NCBI RefSeq assembly: GCF_009870125.1
Contig: NC_046681.1
Coordinates: 17,931,001 to 17,995,000, forward strand
DNA length: 64,000 nucleotides
Reading direction: 5' to 3'
Origin: Drosophila pseudoobscura
Lineage: Eukaryota > Arthropoda > Insecta > Diptera > Drosophilidae
Shown one piece after another: positions 60,090 through 64,000 of this stretch (positions are counted from its first letter, which is position 1; each line of letters opens with the position of its first letter). The position numbers were made by a program, and so were the translations under genes. The notes beneath the pieces are model-generated. The model ran no database searches, was not told the DNA's origin, and saw nothing but the letters and a program-made list of their open reading frames with translations.

Positions 60090-62930
60090 ATGGACAACGA
60101 CACCAAAAAAACTATCAAAGAGTGGTGCGTTTGCGAGAAGTTGCCGAGAGCAGTGCTGCACATTCCGATGGACTGCAACCGCCGCTGCGATTTGTGCGGA
60201 CAGGAGCGGCGTCCTAAAACCGATCCCAGCTCCAGCGACGAAGAGGAGTACGCCGCCAACCTACGGCAGAAGATGCTTCTAGAGCGACGACGTGCCGAGG
60301 AGGCGCTCCAAAGTGGTGTCCGCCTCAAGGTGCCTAAGCGAGCCAAAAAGCCATGTTCAGTGCAGAACTGCAAGAAGAATTGCCTCAAGTGCGGGGGAAT
60401 GGCCAAGCCAGGAGCCGGGAAGAAGCCTTTAGCCGGGTACTTTCCAACTCCCAAAGAAGACTTACCGAAGTGGCGTCTTGGGCTACAAACTTGGGCTACA
60501 GATCGCGAAACTTCAGTTGCGAAACCAACTGCAGCGCCACCATCATCGTCTTCGTCTCTGAAGTCTTTGCAACTCGCATTCGAGTCCATGTGGGAGCCTT
60601 TGCCCAGGGACCTCACAACCCGGGTGGACGGAAAACGTTTGGTCATTCCCCTGAAGACACCCATCACGGATCCATCTGGCGGGGCAATCTCCAAGCGAAA
60701 CATGAGCTTCGCGTCACGTTTGCGCGCTGGCACCAGCCGCCCGCTGCCACCCCTGTCAAAAGTGGTGGCCTCTATTACGGCTGAACAAGAGGCAGAAAAG
60801 GGCCGTGAAAAAGGTGGCGGATTAGGTGACGATTCGATTGAGGCCGAGAACCAAATGGAAAGCCAGTTTTGCCCCTTTGACTTCTACGAGGGGCCGTCGG
60901 AGGATGCACTTGTCGTAGACAGTGCCCGCATCATGCTGCAGAGCCCCATGGCGCTGAACACGAACATCGATCGACATCTGTTCCCCTTATTTCGCGTCTC
61001 TTCTGACTTGCAAGAGGGCGCTTCCGCCGCGGACTCGAAGCAAATGTATATGAAACCATCCTCGCTCTTACGTGATGACTCTAAAGATATCAACAACGGG
61101 CAGCCCATCGCCCCGAAAGCATTCAAGTTATTAGACTTTGAAGAGAAAGAAGTAAAAGCAGAAAAGAAGAGCGATCCTTTGGTGGAGAAGACATTTACAA
61201 AGTCTTTTGTGGATCAAGTCGAAAAAATGATGAAAACCCTGAGCCTGTCCAGTCCTGAACCTAATGAAGATTGCGCTGCAGAGAACGAAGAACTGAAGTC
61301 CGAGTCCGAGTCCGAGTCCGAGTCGGAGTCGGAGTCCAATGGATCAGCTAACCCACCTGACAAGGATGTATCTAATGAACGTGTAATTTCCTCAAATAAA
61401 TCTCAGACCGATGCAAAGTATTCAAAAGTCTTATCAAAAAAATTGAACAGCACCCATGGCTTGCATGAACCCGCCAATAGGGTGAGCAGGACAGCCGGTA
61501 TGAAGCGGGAGGGCGCAAAGTCAATGGCTAGTGGGATGTCTCCGGTATGGAAATCAAAGTTAGGAGCAGAGTCCGCATCATCGGTGTGCGACAAATGCGG
61601 ACATCACCGAAACGATGGCGATGCTGCTATGCCAAATAAGAATTCCAGAGCAAAGATTGTCAAGCAGACACCTAAAAAAGAACCCAAGGAATTTGTAGGC
61701 CCCTATCGTAGTACTAGCAAGATCGCAATGCCAGCCAAGAAAATCTGTCAAGTCTCTAAAGAGCTGTTCGGCAAACAGCCATCTAACTCATTGAGAGTTC
61801 CAGATAAGACTGGTAAACTCTATAGAACTTTTCACTGTTGTCCCAGAACTAATTTAGCTAAGCAAAAATTTAAGCGGGAAGGCCTTAAGCCGACCTGCAC
61901 CAAAGAGATGATAGAATATAAGCCCGATTCTCCTCTTGTTAGTAATCATTCGAGCACACCAATGAAATCCGAAGAAGACTTTGAAGACTCTTCTCAGACA
62001 GTACCAGACCCGGTTTATAAAGCCGCATCAGACCAGAGGCTTCTAAGATATATCTCATCAGAAGGCAGCAATCTTGAAGAGGAATTCCACAAAACACCCC
62101 ATGCATACCTACCTATAGACGGAAGGACTATACAACCGCATATGTTGTCGCATAGCTGCATGAAGACAGAAGTCTCCATCCATTGGCGACGAATCCACAC
62201 CTTGGAAACAGTTTCACATGTCTGTGGAGAGATTCTCAAGCCTAAGATGGCTTCACACAGATGCACTGTAATGGAAAGTCTCAAGAAGACCACCTTGTCG
62301 GATCAACCTGCTCCCAGTACGGCGATCTATGAGTTCCGCATGCCTGACATAGATTCTAATGCGTTCGAAAAGTCCGGAATGGCTAGCCCTCCTCGTAACA
62401 TAAACGAAACCCACAGGCGAAATGAAGATGGGAACAAGAGTGGGTGTGAGACACCTGTAGCTCACTCGCCAACACCAAGGCACATGGATCTCTTCTTAAG
62501 GAAAATGATGCGGAAGCCCAGTCCGCCCATTTGTCCCGTTCCTTCAATAAAATACATTAGACGAAAGATAAGAAAACAAGAGGGTCTGAGACAGTATGAT
62601 GATTCGGAATTATCATTTATGCGAAATACAGAGAGCCTGGTGCAAAACAAGGAATCTGCAGGAGTGGTGCATCATGATGAGAAACGAATGACTCCTTTTC
62701 GGTATGAAAATATCCCATCGAAGGCCGACCATCTTGAGGAGAAGCTAGGGAGACGAATCCGGAGGGAGCATTCGCTGGAACGCAGATTTAATATGCTCGT
62801 AAAGCCCAAGTCCAATCCTCCAGAGACGAAGTCGGAGCAAGAAAACCGGAGAGAATATTTGCTGAAGGTGAAACTTGAAGAGATGATGACAAAGCCAATT
62901 CAGCTGCTGACTCCGCATGAAGAAACATAA
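60090..62930 (+). CDS. Intronless uncharacterised 946-residue Cys/Ser/Lys-rich protein
   Basis: A single frame opens at ATG 60090 (MDNDTKKTIKEWCVCEK) and stops at 62928-62930. The frame is open upstream to 59841, with another ATG at 60048, but the composition changes at 60090 and that ATG has a purine at -3 offset and G at +4, so I chose it. Two N-terminal cysteine clusters are seen: Cys13, 15, 29, 33, 36 and Cys89, 94, 98, 101. A CDKC pair follows in the middle (codons near 61588). A Ser-Glu repeat lies at 61298-61337. Later a motif SHxC occurs three times (62148, 62214, 62253). The spaced cysteines could bind zinc. The last 100 residues are basic and probably helical. I recognise no family and assign no function. 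Confidence 0.83.
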   Translation: MDNDTKKTIKEWCVCEKLPRAVLHIPMDCNRRCDLCGQERRPKTDPSSSDEEEYAANLRQKMLLERRRAEEALQSGVRLKVPKRAKKPCSVQNCKKNCLKCGGMAKPGAGKKPLAGYFPTPKEDLPKWRLGLQTWATDRETSVAKPTAAPPSSSSSLKSLQLAFESMWEPLPRDLTTRVDGKRLVIPLKTPITDPSGGAISKRNMSFASRLRAGTSRPLPPLSKVVASITAEQEAEKGREKGGGLGDDSIEAENQMESQFCPFDFYEGPSEDALVVDSARIMLQSPMALNTNIDRHLFPLFRVSSDLQEGASAADSKQMYMKPSSLLRDDSKDINNGQPIAPKAFKLLDFEEKEVKAEKKSDPLVEKTFTKSFVDQVEKMMKTLSLSSPEPNEDCAAENEELKSESESESESESESNGSANPPDKDVSNERVISSNKSQTDAKYSKVLSKKLNSTHGLHEPANRVSRTAGMKREGAKSMASGMSPVWKSKLGAESASSVCDKCGHHRNDGDAAMPNKNSRAKIVKQTPKKEPKEFVGPYRSTSKIAMPAKKICQVSKELFGKQPSNSLRVPDKTGKLYRTFHCCPRTNLAKQKFKREGLKPTCTKEMIEYKPDSPLVSNHSSTPMKSEEDFEDSSQTVPDPVYKAASDQRLLRYISSEGSNLEEEFHKTPHAYLPIDGRTIQPHMLSHSCMKTEVSIHWRRIHTLETVSHVCGEILKPKMASHRCTVMESLKKTTLSDQPAPSTAIYEFRMPDIDSNAFEKSGMASPPRNINETHRRNEDGNKSGCETPVAHSPTPRHMDLFLRKMMRKPSPPICPVPSIKYIRRKIRKQEGLRQYDDSELSFMRNTESLVQNKESAGVVHHDEKRMTPFRYENIPSKADHLEEKLGRRIRREHSLERRFNMLVKPKSNPPETKSEQENRREYLLKVKLEEMMTKPIQLLTPHEET
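61298..61337 (+). repeat. GAGTCC/GAGTCG hexamer repeat coding for Ser-Glu
   Basis: A run of six-base units inside the 946-residue gene gives alternating Glu-Ser. Being a multiple of three it keeps the frame, and its copy number is likely to vary. Confidence 0.85.
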
Positions 62931-63185
62931 AAGCTGGGATCCACGTCGATTACTCCATAGCTCTTAAAAATTAGTTGCCAGAAAAGTAGAATCTTCCAAA
63001 TAAGTTTGTTGATTGAGGGACCACACAAAGTACTAGAAAGGTTTCTTCAAAGACGTTAATGTCTCGCTTAGGAGTTTTTTTTGTTGTCCCAGTTTAGTTT
63101 GGTTGTTCCATCGTTTCTGTTTTCACAAAACACTAGCCTTAAATACGACTCGATGCTTCGCTTTTTTGCAGTACAGATCTGAAGA
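62931..63185 (+). other. Spacer between the 946-residue gene and the small membrane-protein gene
   Basis: This 255-base gap contains the 3' UTR of the upstream gene, with no perfect AATAAA seen. It also has an acceptor-like CGCTTTTTTGCAG ending at 63171, 15 bases before the next ATG. The acceptor suggests that the downstream gene has a 5' UTR intron with its leader exon in or beyond this gap. Confidence 0.45.
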
Positions 63186-63484
63186 ATGCAATCAACAGAA
63201 TATCCCATTCGGGTGCGTTATCGCAATCCCGTGGCGGCTTTCATTAGCGGACTCGCGAGCTTGGCCTATTGGATGGTTTACTGGTTGGCCTATTTCATAA
63301 TTTATGTGAGTATGAGGCGGAGACTGGGTCCGGTCAGAACATTGACACTCTGAAATCGATGTTTCAGCTTTCCGGATGTGCTATTATCTTGGGCCTGGTC
63401 TGGCCACGACACGCGTGGCGAGTGTTAAACTCCGTGCTGAAGCAGGAACGACACATGGAAAGACAGTTCAAAGACGAATTATGA
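63186..63484 (+). CDS. Small membrane protein (78 residues) with C-terminal KDEL
   Basis: Exon 63186-63305 (40 codons) is spliced over a 62-base intron (GTGAGT ... TTTCAG) to 63368-63484. The product is 78 residues. A stop codon lies in frame six bases before the ATG, so the start is firm. A polar N-terminus (MQSTEYPIRVRYRNP) is followed by a hydrophobic stretch at about 17-52 rich in Ala, Tyr, Trp and Ile, long enough for two membrane passes. A basic, helical tail follows, ending FKDEL. If the tail is in the lumen, KDEL would return the protein to the endoplasmic reticulum; if two passes place both ends in the cytosol, the match is chance. AATAAA at 63503-63508 follows the stop closely. I recognise no family. 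Confidence 0.78.
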
Positions 63485-64000
63485 GTTGTATGTATATTTT
63501 TTAATAAAACGTTCGAGCAAGAACTACAAAACGCTCAAATACTCGTGTCTCTCACATCAGATCAGATCAGAATTGCCTAGCTTTATTTATATAATAGTTA
63601 ATTGCGTGTTACACTACTAATTTCATTTATGTAGATGTTAGTTCTGCTTTAATTACATTTAAAGTAAATATTTATGCACATCAATATGTACTTGTGTGTA
63701 CTCGTTAATATTATTATCAATTGCAATTGTTGCTTGCACTCAACTAAATAAGGCCGCCTTGCCCGGTGCTCCTTTGTATACATTTACATAATTGTAAGTC
63801 AAAACAAAAATAATAATTGGCTAAAACAGTTTCGAAACTTGTGTACTGGCTGCCAGCTAATAACAGAAACTCGGCCACACAATACGCAATATGTACTCAA
63901 CTGCAGCCAAAAACAAAAACAACATTCTTGTGTTGAAACTTAAAGTGACGATCAGAGAGAGACCCGGCTGATGCTGTATAATAAAATTGAGACTATCAAA
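63485..64000. other. 3' flank of the small gene, AT-rich spacer to window end
   Basis: Contains the AATAAA at 63503-63508 (plus) and a minus-strand AATAAA (TTTATT on plus at 63582-63587). The second might end a convergent gene starting beyond the window. No coding frame is recognised. Confidence 0.45.

Noticed and set aside
60068-60733. Minus-strand frame of 221 codons opposite the 946-residue gene
   Set aside because: Antisense shadow; the plus-strand frame is far longer.
1-64000. Transposons, CRISPR arrays, rRNA or viral genes
   Set aside because: No transposase, reverse transcriptase, envelope or polymerase text, no regularly spaced repeats, and no rRNA-like sequence was recognised. Small non-autonomous elements could be missed without a database.

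Overview
The window is nuclear DNA of a fly, almost certainly a Drosophila species. It has spliced genes with short GT-AG introns, introns and intergenic DNA full of microsatellites, and a recognisable gene set: an importin-alpha2 (Pendulin) of 522 residues, an RR-2 cuticle protein, a three-domain obstructor-type chitin-binding protein and a serpin. From memory, Pen, Spn31A, Cpr31A and obst-B all map near cytological 31A of D. melanogaster 2L, so this is probably Muller element B of a relative. The richness in short tandem repeats would suit an obscura-group species, but that is only an impression.

Layout, left to right. Bases 1-19377 (+): the 3' part of a large adhesion-type GPCR gene (Ig, hormone-receptor, GAIN/GPS, seven membrane segments, long tail). 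Twelve exons lie in the window; the 5' exons lie outside it. Bases 20211-20352 (-): a possible spliced micro-ORF. Bases 20676-22007 (-): a serpin, with a possible extra 5' coding exon at 23578-23595. Bases 25060-26813 (-): importin alpha2 in four exons. Bases 28597-29652 (-): a Cpr31A-like cuticle protein with a TATA promoter. Bases 29.9-40.5 kb: a long gene desert. Bases 40574-45630 (-): an obst-B-like protein in five coding exons plus an apparent 5' UTR intron. Bases 46-48.7 kb: intergenic. Bases 48761-51145 (-): an intronless 794-residue protein of unknown function. Bases 51.2-60.0 kb: a second desert. Bases 60090-62930 (+): an intronless 946-residue Cys/Ser/Lys-rich protein of unknown function. 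Bases 63186-63484 (+): a 78-residue membrane protein ending in KDEL.

The genes do not form a pathway. Cpr31A and obst-B both serve the chitinous extracellular matrix and both sit beside long non-coding stretches, which fits tissue- and stage-specific regulation. Pen is a general nuclear import receptor. No transposon, tRNA, rRNA or CRISPR was recognised. The points most worth checking are the KDEL-ending membrane protein, the micro-ORF, the GPCR's altered GPS and very large second extracellular loop, the serpin's non-canonical hinge and extra exon, an in-frame intron in Pen, an over-represented octamer TACGAGTA, and the two unrecognised intronless genes. All splice sites and counts were read by eye.
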